Positions 14,583 through 22,517 of a stretch of 22,517 nt of DNA are shown here, in pieces. A program made the translations under genes and the position numbers. Positions within the stretch are counted from its first letter, which is position 1; every line of letters starts with the position of its first letter. This DNA comes from an uncultured Clostridium sp. (lineage in GTDB: Bacteria > Bacillota > Clostridia > TANB77 > CAG-508), in the NCBI GenBank assembly GCA_900554815.1, contig USIO01000025.1, positions 1 through 22,517 on the forward strand. The letters are read 5' to 3'. Under the pieces are notes generated by a model. It saw nothing but the letters and a program-made list of their open reading frames with translations. It did not search any database and had not been told where the DNA came from.

Positions 14583-15818
14583 ATGAAGATAAAAAAAATA
14601 TCTATATTCTTTATTTTAATTATTTGTTTTTCCTTTAGTCATTGTTTTGGAGTAGGCATTACGGTTCAATCTCAAAGTGCAATTTTAATTCATGCAGATA
14701 CAGGTAAAATACTTTATGAAAAAAACTCAAATATACCAATGTATCCTGCTAGTACTACAAAAATAATGACTGCTATTTTAACATTAGAAAATACAAATTT
14801 AAACGATATTGCAACAGTTAGTTCCAGTGCTTTAAATTATATCCCTAGTGGATATTCTACTGCTAATTTACAAGTTGGAGAGCAATTTACTATTGAGCAA
14901 TTATTACATGTTCTTTTAATTCCTTCGGCAAATGATGCTGCTAATGTTTTGGCAGAACATGTTGGAGGCTCTATTATTGAATTTTCAGATATGATGAATA
15001 AAAAAGCTGTTGAAATTGGATGTAAAAATACAAATTTTGTTAACCCAAGTGGTATTCACAGTAATAGTCAATATTCTACTGCTTATGATTTAGCATTAAT
15101 TGGTCAATATGCTATGAAAAATCCTACTTTTAAAGCTATTGTGGCTAAAACTACATGCTCTTTGCCTCCTACAAATATTTATCCTTTGGATAATAGGCAT
15201 TTTAATACTACAAATTTGTTGTTAAGAGAGTCCTCTAGTAGTTCCAATAGCTATTATTATCCATATGCTATTGGAATAAAAACAGGATTTACTACCCCCG
15301 CTGGTAATTGTTTAGTTGCAAAAAGTTCTCACAATGGTTTAAATTTTATTGTCTGTATATTAGGTGGTAGAAAAGATAATTCTGGAAATGATCAAAGATT
15401 TTCCGATGCCATTAACCTTTTTAATTATGCATATAATAATTACTTGATAAAGGAAATTCACCCTGAAAATTCTGTTGTAGATATTATTGAAGTAAAAAAT
15501 GCTACTCAAGATACTAAATACTTAAATTTATTAGTAAAAGATAATATTTCAGTATTTATTTCTAATAAGGATTTAGGTAAAAATATTTTACCAGAAATAA
15601 CATTAAGAGAAAATTTAAAAGCACCTATTGAGCAAGGAGAAACTGTTGGCCATATTAAATATGTTATTGAAGATATTACATATGAGTCTGACTTAATTGC
15701 TCAAAACTCTGTAGAAAAAGAAACTATTTTTTCTATTTTAAAAAAAATACTTTACTTTATTACATTACCTTTTAAATTTTTCAAAGTATATCGGGGAATT
15801 TTTATAAAAATAGTATAA
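14583..15818 (+). CDS. dacF: D-alanyl-D-alanine carboxypeptidase (DacF/PBP5 type)
   Basis: A 411-residue penicillin-binding protein that trims the terminal D-alanine of peptidoglycan stem peptides outside the membrane. The signal peptide is at residues 1-~25. Active-site motifs are S57-x-x-K60 (PASTTKIM), SAN near residue 115 (IPSANDAAN) and KTG near 232 (GIKTGFTTPAG). A C-terminal beta domain and a membrane-associated tail (ITLPFKFFKVY) follow. ATG 14583 with AAAGGA upstream is preferred over the longer frame from 14532, which lacks a site and overlaps the promoter. A CGG codon at 15792-15794 (residue 404) is in frame. A +1 shift there would end the protein five codons later (GGG GAA TTT TTA TAA) instead of eight, so either reading leaves the enzyme intact. 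Confidence 0.93.
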   Translation: MKIKKISIFFILIICFSFSHCFGVGITVQSQSAILIHADTGKILYEKNSNIPMYPASTTKIMTAILTLENTNLNDIATVSSSALNYIPSGYSTANLQVGEQFTIEQLLHVLLIPSANDAANVLAEHVGGSIIEFSDMMNKKAVEIGCKNTNFVNPSGIHSNSQYSTAYDLALIGQYAMKNPTFKAIVAKTTCSLPPTNIYPLDNRHFNTTNLLLRESSSSSNSYYYPYAIGIKTGFTTPAGNCLVAKSSHNGLNFIVCILGGRKDNSGNDQRFSDAINLFNYAYNNYLIKEIHPENSVVDIIEVKNATQDTKYLNLLVKDNISVFISNKDLGKNILPEITLRENLKAPIEQGETVGHIKYVIEDITYESDLIAQNSVEKETIFSILKKILYFITLPFKFFKVYRGIFIKIV

Positions 15819-15929
15819 GTTTGTAATAATTTTATATTATCATATATTAAATTCATTTTTCAATTATTTTCGTACTCCAATTTTCGACAATTTTATTTTT
15901 TATTTTAAAATTAGGATTTGTTGTACGGT

Positions 15930-15974
15930 AAAAGCACATAAATTACATGGTTGTTTTGTAATTTATGTGCTTTT
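15930..15974. terminator. Strong bidirectional terminator
   Basis: An 18-bp perfect stem (15930-15947 with 15957-15974), a 9-nt loop and T-rich flanks separate convergent dacF and the LCP gene. The rest of 15819-15994 shows nothing else. Confidence 0.9.
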
Positions 15975-15994
15975 AATTTTATTTTTTCACTTAT

Positions 15995-17057
15995 TTACTC
16001 TATAGTATTAGAAACATCATTATTTATAACTGCATTTTCATTCTGGTCCGTATCTTCTACATCATAAAATAATTCTTCTACTATTTTTTGTGTTTCTTCC
16101 TCATCCGGATAGAAAAACCAATAACCTGTTTCTTTAGCTCGATCATCTCTTCCAGGTACTTCAGCTGTTTTTAAATTTTCTGTATTAAAGTTTACTGCAT
16201 ATGGAATATAGTCTTTTATAGTATCTACAGATAAATTTGTTTTTACATTTTCATGAAATATGTCTATAAATTCACCTATTTTCAATATATTTTCTGGTTT
16301 TAATGTTTGCTCTGCTACTGCCTTTATAAATGCCATTTGTGTTTTCATCCTACCATGGTTTTCTCCTCCATATTCAGCTGGATAAGATGAACCGGTCATT
16401 GTTGTGTCTAAACCTTACAACTTGTTCTGCTTTATCTCCGTCTAACAATTGATACCCTTTTTTTAAATCAATGTATAAATCTTGTTCTGTATCCCATGTG
16501 TAGTGCATATCAATTGGAACATCAAAATACACTCCTCCAATAGCATCTACTAATTCTTTCAAAACATTTGTATTAATTAAAACATAATATTTTATGTCTA
16601 GTCCTGTTATTTCGTTTACTTCTTTTACAGCATTTTCTGGGTCTTGTCCCATTCTATATGCATTGTTTATTTTATAATAAGGTGTGCCAGTGTCTGGATT
16701 TGTACCAGTAAATGTATCCCTTGGTATAGACAACATAGAGGCCTTCTGAGTCTTTGGATCATATTTGCAAGCAATAATAGTATCTGTTAGTCTTGAATCT
16801 CCGCTAACACTTTCCCCTAATAGCAAACAATATAAAGGTTCAAGGTCTTTTAATGTTTGAGAATTATGTCCTACAAGTGTTGCAAGCATTCCTTGCACCC
16901 CACCTCCATTTTGGTTTGTTTGGTAAAAGAAAAATATTGCCCAGCCTATTAATGCAATTAATATAGCTAATAAAAAAATTCTTACCCAGTTTAATTTCGT
17001 TTTTTTACTCTTTTTCTTTGTTTTTACTTCTTCTTTTATATTTTCATGTCTTCCCAT
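15995..17057 (-). CDS. LytR-CpsA-Psr (LCP) family ligase, +1 shift at CGG (complement of 16392-16394)
   Basis: A membrane-anchored phosphotransferase that attaches secondary polymers such as teichoic acids to peptidoglycan. It has a basic cytoplasmic N-terminus, a transmembrane helix at residues ~26-44, and an extracellular LCP domain with ESVSGDSRLTDTIIACKYD and MLSIPRDTF. The zero frame reads FRHNND then CGG TTC and stops five codons on. Skipping C gives GGT TCA TCT (DGSSYPAEYGG) and continues through HGRMKTQMAFI, the conserved arginine/glutamine segment, to the stop at 15995. Joined length is 221 + 132 = 353 residues, normal for the family. The tail is acidic. It is transcribed from its own promoter at 17103-17131. 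Family call is firm. Confidence 0.9.
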
Positions 17058-17102
17058 TTTTAATAATAGTCCTTTCTAAAACAATTTATTTATACTTTAG
17101 TT

Positions 17103-17131
17103 AGTATAGCAAAGTTTTTTTAAAATAGCAA
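17103..17131 (-). promoter_or_regulatory. Promoter of the LCP gene
   Basis: On the minus strand, TTGCTA (complement of 17126-17131) and TATACT (complement of 17103-17108) have a 17-bp spacer, directly after the cvpA stop. Confidence 0.65.
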
Positions 17132-17134
17132 TGT

Positions 17135-17785
17135 TTAAAATAATATTTTTAATAATAAGTTATTATTATAAAAAATGTTTCCTAAATATGAATTAGTAAT
17201 AGCATTTAAAGGAATGTTGTTAAATATAGGCAATATCAGCGATACTACTCCAAATAATAAATATAGTATAAAAAACCCTCTAATTACTCCATATATTGTT
17301 CCTCCTAATTTATTAAATTGTTTAATAATAGGCATATTCGTTAATTGTTCACTAAATAGTTTTAGTACCAGTAGTATAATCTTTGAGGTAATAAATATTA
17401 TAATAAAAGAAATAGCATTAATAATTGCAAAAGTTACATTTTGTGCTACCACAGTTGCTATTTGATTTTTAGCGTTTTCTGTTGCTTTAATCATTTCTTC
17501 TTGAATATATTCTGTTATTACTTCTGGCATAGTTTGCTCTTCTATTGATTCTTCTTCAATTTCATTACTCATTAAAGTGTTTTCTATTGGTTTTTGTATA
17601 CTGTTATCAATTGAAGTATTATTAATTATATAGTTTGATACCGGCTTACACAATACAAACGCCAAAACAATAGAAAGAAGAAAAGAAATTATTTTAAATG
17701 CTACTCCTATTAAACCTTTTTTATATCCTAGCAATGTAGATAAAATAATAGTCATAATAATTCCAATATCAATAAAAAAACTCAT
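17135..17785 (-). CDS. CvpA family membrane protein
   Basis: A 216-residue inner-membrane protein with four hydrophobic segments. The first (FFIDIGIIMTIILSTLLGYKKGLIG) carries the glycine-rich pattern of the CvpA family, and the last pair follows KQFNKLGGTIYGVIRG, a conserved feature. Residues ~55-105 form an acidic extracytoplasmic insert (EIEEESIEEQ). ATG 17785 has GGAGG four bases upstream; an in-frame GTG at 17800 lies over that site and is not used. It starts 32 nt after the DUF5711-like gene, so the two are probably one operon. The precise role of CvpA proteins is poorly defined. Confidence 0.8.
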   Translation of the reverse strand: MSFFIDIGIIMTIILSTLLGYKKGLIGVAFKIISFLLSIVLAFVLCKPVSNYIINNTSIDNSIQKPIENTLMSNEIEEESIEEQTMPEVITEYIQEEMIKATENAKNQIATVVAQNVTFAIINAISFIIIFITSKIILLVLKLFSEQLTNMPIIKQFNKLGGTIYGVIRGFFILYLLFGVVSLILPIFNNIPLNAITNSYLGNIFYNNNLLLKILF

Positions 17786-17817
17786 GCTACCTCCTACCAC
17801 TTTTTTAGTTCTATTAA

Positions 17818-19006
17818 TTATATGCTTAGTAGCTCAATTTTATCTTTATAAATAATTCCAGCTAAATTATCACAAAGGACAATATCTTTTATTTCTCTTG
17901 TAGAAGTATATTTTTTTATAAGCCATCCATTGGTTCCGAATAAAATGTATTTCTGTTCCTAAACTAATTGCAATTATATTTTCCCTTGTAATTATGCTTT
18001 TAGGAATTCCTTGTATCTTATATAAATTTTTGTTGTCATTATTAATATTTCCTATCTCAATATTAGATTCTGAACTAAAAATTCCTGTAGATTTCTTTTC
18101 CACTTTTATAAAATTATTCGTTAAATTAATATCTGCAAAAATAGTGTCTGTTCCAAATTCCAATATTGTTTTTACTTGATTGTCTTTAACTAGAATAAGT
18201 CTATTGTCAAACATTCCAACTAAATTTTCTCCATCTTGGTATTTAATGCAATTAATTAATTCCTTTGGATTTCCTTCATAAGAATATATTTCAGACTCAG
18301 ATGGATTTGTTTTTGCAACTTCTAAAGAAATTATTTTTATACTTGATTGAATTATGCTTCCTGTTGAATTAATTTCTGCAAAAGCCAAATTTTTATTATC
18401 GGAAGAAATGTCTGTATCAATTGCATATGTCCATGATCTATATACCATTGGTAAATCATTTCCTTCTACATCATATGTGCATATAATTGTTTTATAAATT
18501 GTTCCTGTAATAATGATTGAAACATATCCATTTTTATTTACATTAACATTAACTATATTTCCCTCTATATCTTTTTGCCATATAATGTTTTGCCCTGAAA
18601 TTAAATATAGTTTTTGTCCTCCTTTTTCAGCTAATACTAAATATTTACCATTTGATGCAAACAATGGAGTAGATATAGAAACTTTTACACTAAACTCTAA
18701 ATTAGCATTACTATTATAGTGTTCTAATAAATTTTTATTTAAAACAGTAATATATTTATCATAAGTATAAACATATGGATTATCCTCTTGACTAATTTGT
18801 ATAATATTTCCTGTATTTTCTGTTATTTCTTTTTGTAAAACATACCTATCAATAAATCCTCTAAACTTTTCGTTTCCTATATAAAATGCTGCTAAAACAA
18901 TAAGTACAATTATTGTAATAGCTATAACTATTGTTTTTACCAATTTTTTTTTATTTGACTTTTTCTTTTTTTCTTTTTTATAGTCGTCTAATATATAAAG
19001 TTTCAT
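17818..19006 (-). CDS. DUF5711-like membrane-anchored protein, +1 shift at CGG (complement of 17936-17938)
   Basis: A lysine-rich cytoplasmic N-terminus and a transmembrane helix (residues ~24-43) precede a long extracellular region of repeated beta-type segments (for example KYLVLAEKGGQKLYLISGQNIIWQKDIEGNI is split over several strands). This suggests a beta-propeller fold, as in DUF5711 proteins of Clostridia. The zero frame reads EIHFI then CGG AAC and drifts into a non-family tail. Skipping C gives GGA ACC AAT GGA (IGTNGWLIKKY), which fits the propeller repeat, and then 39 residues to a stop at 17818-17820. Joined length is 356 + 39 = 395. The shifted stop places the gene 32 nt before cvpA, a tidy operon. 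Function unknown. Confidence 0.72.
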
Positions 19007-19114
19007 AAATAATTTTTATTCTCCTTTAATCTATAGTAAAATTTTTCATTTTTATTATATAGTTTTGTTAGATTTTTGGCAATAATTAAATTTAAATTTT
19101 AACTTTTGTGAAAA

Positions 19115-19134
19115 TACAATATATATCTATTGTA
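19115..19134. promoter_or_regulatory. Inverted repeat upstream of the GDT1-family gene
   Basis: TACAATA-N6-TATTGTA lies 55-74 bp ahead of the start codon, just before a TATAAT at 19136-19141. It may be an operator. No yybP-ykoY manganese riboswitch motif is visible in 19007-19188. Confidence 0.4.
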
Positions 19135-19188
19135 ATATAATGAAAATAATAGAATATATTTTTTAGTACAAATGCATTGGAGGTAATT

Positions 19189-19785
19189 ATGTACCAAGTT
19201 ATTATTTCTTTCTTATTGGTCTTTTTATCAGAATTAGGAGATAAAACTCAACTGCTTGTTCTTTCCTTTTCTACAAAAGTAAAAACCATAACTATTATTT
19301 TAGGAGTTGCATTAGGTTCCTTATCTAGTCATGGTATTGCTATTACTTTTGGAAGTTTTTTGGGAAATACTAGTAGTTTGTTTTTGCATCAATTTTTAGA
19401 GTTTATTACATATTCTTCTTTTATTTTTATAGGACTTATTTCTCTTATTCCCAAGTCTAAAAAAGAACACACTCAGTCTAATAAAGTTCTAAAAAAATTA
19501 TCTAGTTTTAAATTAAATTATATTTTTATAATAGCATTATCTATTGCTATTGGAGAAATTGGTGATAAAACTTTTTTAGCATCTATCGGGCTTGGAATAC
19601 AATATCCTAGTGAAAAATTGTTTTTAATTCTTGGTGCTATTTTAGGAATGATTGCTAGTGATTTAATTGCTATTTTTATTGGCAAATTTTCGAGTCAAAA
19701 GATTCCTACAAAATATATAGAAATTTTATCTTCTATTTTATTTTTATTAGTTGGTTTTATTGGCTTATTCAATTTTTTATTTTAA
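19189..19785 (+). CDS. GDT1/TMEM165 (UPF0016) family cation exporter
   Basis: A 198-residue membrane protein with two homologous halves, each carrying the family signature: ELGDKTQ near residue 16 and EIGDKTF near residue 126. About six helices are visible. Bacterial members export manganese or calcium-like divalent cations. ATG 19189 with GGAGG six bases upstream is chosen over an in-frame ATG at 19177. It stands alone, with no metal riboswitch seen upstream and tRNA-Arg following. Confidence 0.9.
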   Translation: MYQVIISFLLVFLSELGDKTQLLVLSFSTKVKTITIILGVALGSLSSHGIAITFGSFLGNTSSLFLHQFLEFITYSSFIFIGLISLIPKSKKEHTQSNKVLKKLSSFKLNYIFIIALSIAIGEIGDKTFLASIGLGIQYPSEKLFLILGAILGMIASDLIAIFIGKFSSQKIPTKYIEILSSILFLLVGFIGLFNFLF

Positions 19786-19850
19786 TTATAGCAAATCTCA
19801 TTTAATATTATAAAAATGTTAAAAATTTGAATAAATGAGCTGAAAAACAA

Positions 19851-19879
19851 TTGACTTTTTAAAAAATACATGTTATTAT
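19851..19879 (+). promoter_or_regulatory. Promoter of tRNA-Arg
   Basis: TTGACT (19851-19856) and TATTAT (19874-19879) have a 17-bp spacer. An overlapping TATAAT starts at 19877. The tRNA begins 11 bp downstream. Confidence 0.7.
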
Positions 19880-19890
19880 AATTAAGTATT

Positions 19891-19967
<77 letters not shown>

Positions 19968-19971
19968 AAAT

Positions 19972-20013
19972 AAAAAATGCACTTTATTTTTTAAAATATA
20001 AAGTGCATTTTTT
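19972..20013 (+). terminator. Terminator of tRNA-Arg
   Basis: A 16-bp perfect stem (19972-19987 with 19998-20013) with a terminal T-run begins five bases after the CCA. A further copy of its left-arm sequence, AAAAAATGCACTTTT, follows at about 20024-20038. The remainder up to 20178 shows only AT-rich sequence. Confidence 0.9.
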
Positions 20014-20178
20014 ATTTCATAGCAAAAAATGCACTTTTGTTTTCAATATAGAGACTGTAGGAAATAAAAATAAACATATATTTTTTTCTAAGTTCATTTA
20101 CTTATTTTTCAAATTAAAATTTTAATTTTTTACATATTTTTCTATCAAATGGGCAATCTACTTATTAAGGAGGCAAAA

Positions 20179-21675
20179 ATGAAGTCTTATTGGTTAGAAA
20201 GCACATCTGCTAATGCTTATCCTAGATTGGAAGCAGATCTTCAAGCAGATGTATGTATTGTTGGTGCTGGTATTGTTGGTGTTACTCTTGCTTATCTGCT
20301 ACATAAACAAGGATTAAATGTAGTAATTCTAGAAAAAGATTCTGTTTTATCTAGTACAACAGCTAATACAACTGCTAAAATTACAAGTCAGCATGGTTTA
20401 TTTTATACTTACTTAATTAATTCTTTTAGCAAGGATTTTGCAAAAAAATATTTATGTTCAAATGAAAATGCAATTTCTTCTATAATGCATATAATTCAAT
20501 CAGAAAAAATTGAATGTGATTTAGAAATCCAAGATTCGTATGTTTATTCTTGTTTAGAAAAAGACAGACAAAAATTAATCTTAGAAGCCCAAAATGTTAA
20601 ATCTCTTGGTTTCGAAGCAACATTTTGTGAAAATATACCTTTGCCGTTTAAAACAATAGGTGCAGTTAAATTCCCAAACCAAGCACAGTTTCATCCACGA
20701 AAATATACACTTTCTTTGTTAAATCTAATTCCCCAAAACTGTATTTATGAAAATTCTAAAGTATATGATATAAAACCTAACAATAAAACTTATAAGGTTC
20801 TTACAACTGCTGGCACTGTTTCTGCTAAATATGTTGCAATCACAACACATTATCCTATTATAAATTTCCCTGGACTGTATTTTTTAAAAATGTATCAAGA
20901 TACTTCTTACATTATTGGTGTAGATGTAAAAGAGGAATTATTTCCTGGAATGTATATTTCAGAAAATGAACCTGTAACTTCTTTTCGCACTATACCATTT
21001 CAAAATAAACGATTATTACTGTTAGGTGGTTCTGGTCATAAAACAGGTAGCAGCAATATTGATTTAGATAATAGCTATAAAAATTTAGAAAATTATGTTA
21101 AAAAACTATATCCAAAATCAGAAATATTATATCGTTGGCATACTCAAGATTGTATTAGTTTAGATAAAATACCTTATATCGGTGAATATTCTAATCTAAT
21201 GCCAAATGTTTTTGTTGCAACAGGATTTAAAAAGTGGGGAATGACTACTTCTTATGTTGCAGCTAAAATTATTTTAGATAAAATTATTGGAATTTCCAAC
21301 CCATATGATAAGATCTATTCTTCTACAAGGTTGCATCCTTTAAAAAATAAAGATGAACTTGGTAATATGATAGCTCAAACTTCATATTCCCTTATTTTTA
21401 ATAAAATGTCCACTCCTATTGAAAAATACGAGAATTTGGAAATAGGCACAGGTGGTGTTGTAGATTATCATGGTAAAAAACTAGGAATATATAAGAAGTC
21501 TAAAAATGAAATATTTGCAGTAAAACCGTATTGCTCTCACCTTGGCTGTGAGCTTTCTTGGAATAACTTAGAAAAAACTTGGGATTGCCCTTGTCATGGC
21601 TCTAGGTATGATTATAAAGGAAATTTATTAAACGAACCAAGTAAAAAAGGCTTAGAAATAGTTAATTTAGAGTAA
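20179..21675 (+). CDS. FAD-dependent oxidoreductase with C-terminal Rieske domain
   Basis: A 498-residue cytoplasmic flavoprotein. Residues ~12-45 form the FAD-binding fold (DVCIVGAGIVGVTLAYLL ... VVILEKD) of the DAO family, covering residues up to ~380. The C-terminal ~100 residues are a Rieske [2Fe-2S] domain with ligands C452-x-H454 and C470-x2-H473 (YCSHLGC, CPCHGSRYD). The start is ATG 20179 with AAGGAGG seven bases upstream rather than the ATG at 20149. Such fusions occur in many Bacillota; the electron donor and substrate are not established from sequence. Single gene between the tRNA-Arg terminator and its own terminator. Confidence 0.92.
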   Translation: MKSYWLESTSANAYPRLEADLQADVCIVGAGIVGVTLAYLLHKQGLNVVILEKDSVLSSTTANTTAKITSQHGLFYTYLINSFSKDFAKKYLCSNENAISSIMHIIQSEKIECDLEIQDSYVYSCLEKDRQKLILEAQNVKSLGFEATFCENIPLPFKTIGAVKFPNQAQFHPRKYTLSLLNLIPQNCIYENSKVYDIKPNNKTYKVLTTAGTVSAKYVAITTHYPIINFPGLYFLKMYQDTSYIIGVDVKEELFPGMYISENEPVTSFRTIPFQNKRLLLLGGSGHKTGSSNIDLDNSYKNLENYVKKLYPKSEILYRWHTQDCISLDKIPYIGEYSNLMPNVFVATGFKKWGMTTSYVAAKIILDKIIGISNPYDKIYSSTRLHPLKNKDELGNMIAQTSYSLIFNKMSTPIEKYENLEIGTGGVVDYHGKKLGIYKKSKNEIFAVKPYCSHLGCELSWNNLEKTWDCPCHGSRYDYKGNLLNEPSKKGLEIVNLE

Positions 21676-21725
21676 TTATAAAAAAGTGAATTTGCACAGT
21701 TTTGATTTAGCCTTGTTGTATAGTA

Positions 21726-21773
21726 AAAATAAAGTGTACTTTAAATATAATATTTATTAGTACACTTTATTTT
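21726..21773. terminator. Bidirectional terminator after the Rieske gene
   Basis: A 15-bp perfect stem (21726-21740 with 21759-21773) has an 18-nt loop. It separates the convergent oxidoreductase and lipoprotein genes. Confidence 0.8.
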
Positions 21774-21791
21774 ATTCTATTGACTAATTAA

Positions 21792-22364
21792 TTATTTAGT
21801 AAATGATGATAATATATTATTTAATATTTCTTCTACTTGTTGGTAATTATCGGTAATCGTTCCAGCTGTTAAAATATATACTTTTTCATCTACTTTTATT
21901 ACTTCCTGAAAAACTTTCATTTCAATTTCATTTTGTTCAGCAGTATATGAAATAACATATGCTTCTCTTCCGTTTAAATTAATTGCCTCTTGTTCAATTT
22001 CACTTGTTAAATTCATTTCTTCTCCTAATGTGTTTTTTGCAATTTCAATATATCCTTTTAAGCTAATTAGACTTCCAATTTCCTCATTTACTAAGTTTAC
22101 ACTAGTTCCTGTTAAGTCTGGAGACATAAAAAATAATGTACCTTCCTCACCAACAGAAATCCAATCAGTTGGACAATAGAAACTAATTCCCTCCTCATTT
22201 GTATGTTTAGTATATTCCTCATTATTAGCAACTAGGTTGGTTACTGCTTTTAAACTACTTAAATCTGGTTCTTGTTGTTCTGATGTAAGAATACTACATC
22301 CTGTTAATAATACAATTAATAAACTTAGGAATATTACTAATAAAATACTTTTTTTGTTTTTCAA
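21792..22364 (-). CDS. Small surface lipoprotein, PsbP/DcrB-like
   Basis: 190 residues with a type II signal peptide. The hydrophobic segment is followed by lipobox LLTGC with C23 as the lipidated cysteine. The mature part has alternating strands and a helix (ISFYCPTDWISVGEEGTLFFMSPD ... NGREAYVISYTAEQ in pieces), which resembles the PsbP/DcrB/DUF1795 fold. The start is TTG 22364, placed by GGGGG seven bases upstream; no better ATG exists. Function unknown. Confidence 0.7.
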   Translation of the reverse strand: MKNKKSILLVIFLSLLIVLLTGCSILTSEQQEPDLSSLKAVTNLVANNEEYTKHTNEEGISFYCPTDWISVGEEGTLFFMSPDLTGTSVNLVNEEIGSLISLKGYIEIAKNTLGEEMNLTSEIEQEAINLNGREAYVISYTAEQNEIEMKVFQEVIKVDEKVYILTAGTITDNYQQVEEILNNILSSFTK

Positions 22365-22517
22365 TTTAACTACCCCCTTTTTATCTAATATAATATTAAT
22401 ATATTTTTTGAATTTTTACAATATTTTTTGTTTTTATTTTTATTTTATGAACAAAGGGACGGCAGGCTGTCTGAGAATTAAATAAAAACGACCTCAACAT
22501 ATATATTTTATGATTAA
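22365..22517. other. Right edge of window, no gene seen
   Basis: AT-rich sequence that probably contains the lipoprotein promoter. A GC-richer patch at 22455-22474 (GGGACGGCAGGCTGTCTGAG) stands out, but nothing can be assigned to it. Confidence 0.4.

Noticed and set aside
8273..17938. Treating the four split genes simply as independent pseudogenes
   Set aside because: Random decay should give mixed lesions. Here each gene has one lesion only, always +1, always at an in-frame CGG turning into GGN, with intact downstream domains. I kept pseudogenes and sequencing error as alternatives rather than the main reading.
19007..19188. yybP-ykoY manganese riboswitch before the GDT1-family gene
   Set aside because: The conserved G-rich and ACCUG-type elements are missing; the region is almost pure A/T.
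19972..20038. Short direct repeats of AAAAAATGCACTTT as a CRISPR or satellite
   Set aside because: They are arms of a tRNA terminator plus one extra copy; there is no regular spacer-repeat pattern.

Overview
The window is a very AT-rich stretch of Bacillota DNA, most likely from an uncultured or gut-type Clostridia. The reasons are the low GC content, A/T-ending codons, AGA-dominated arginine usage, strong GGAGG ribosome-binding sites, and a gene set of DacF-type carboxypeptidase, LCP ligase, CvpA, ComEA and a DUF5711-like protein. No species can be named from the sequence.

Layout. (1) 1-1586: a Tn916-type tyrosine integrase with flanking repeats, next to an initiator tRNA-Met on the minus strand (1587-1662). 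(2) 1663-11908: an ABC-transporter operon (ATPase, permease, NMT1-like binding protein). Its ATPase gene is split by a 7.3-kb element, 2591-9920. The element carries a methyltransferase, a foreign-looking radical SAM gene on the opposite strand, a three-gene operon (Gfo/Idh/MocA oxidoreductase, methyltransferase, histidine phosphatase), a small ORF and a large serine recombinase. Its ends are imperfect inverted repeats centred on a GA dinucleotide. Joining the flanks at GA restores a continuous 256-codon ATPase whose last bases overlap the permease start. (3) 12018-19785: housekeeping and envelope genes: acyl-CoA/AMP ligase, ComEA, DacF, LCP, CvpA, DUF5711-like and a GDT1-family transporter. 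(4) 19786-22517: tRNA-Arg(UCU), a FAD oxidoreductase with a C-terminal Rieske domain, and a lipoprotein.

Most notable observation. Four otherwise intact genes (serine recombinase, comEA, LCP ligase, DUF5711-like) are each split by a single +1 shift. In every case the zero-frame codon at the switch point is CGG on the coding strand, and skipping its C lets a GGA or GGT glycine codon restore the family sequence. By eye, in-frame CGG is absent from the other host genes. The exceptions are one CGG eight codons before the end of dacF and two in the radical SAM gene, which has different base composition. CGA, CGC and CGT are used normally. I infer that CGG may be an unassigned codon here and a site of +1 frameshifting or four-base decoding as glycine. 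A systematic sequencing artefact or ordinary pseudogenes remain alternatives. If the inference is right, the recombinase is made only where CGG is read this way, and the radical SAM gene may not be expressed at full length in this host.
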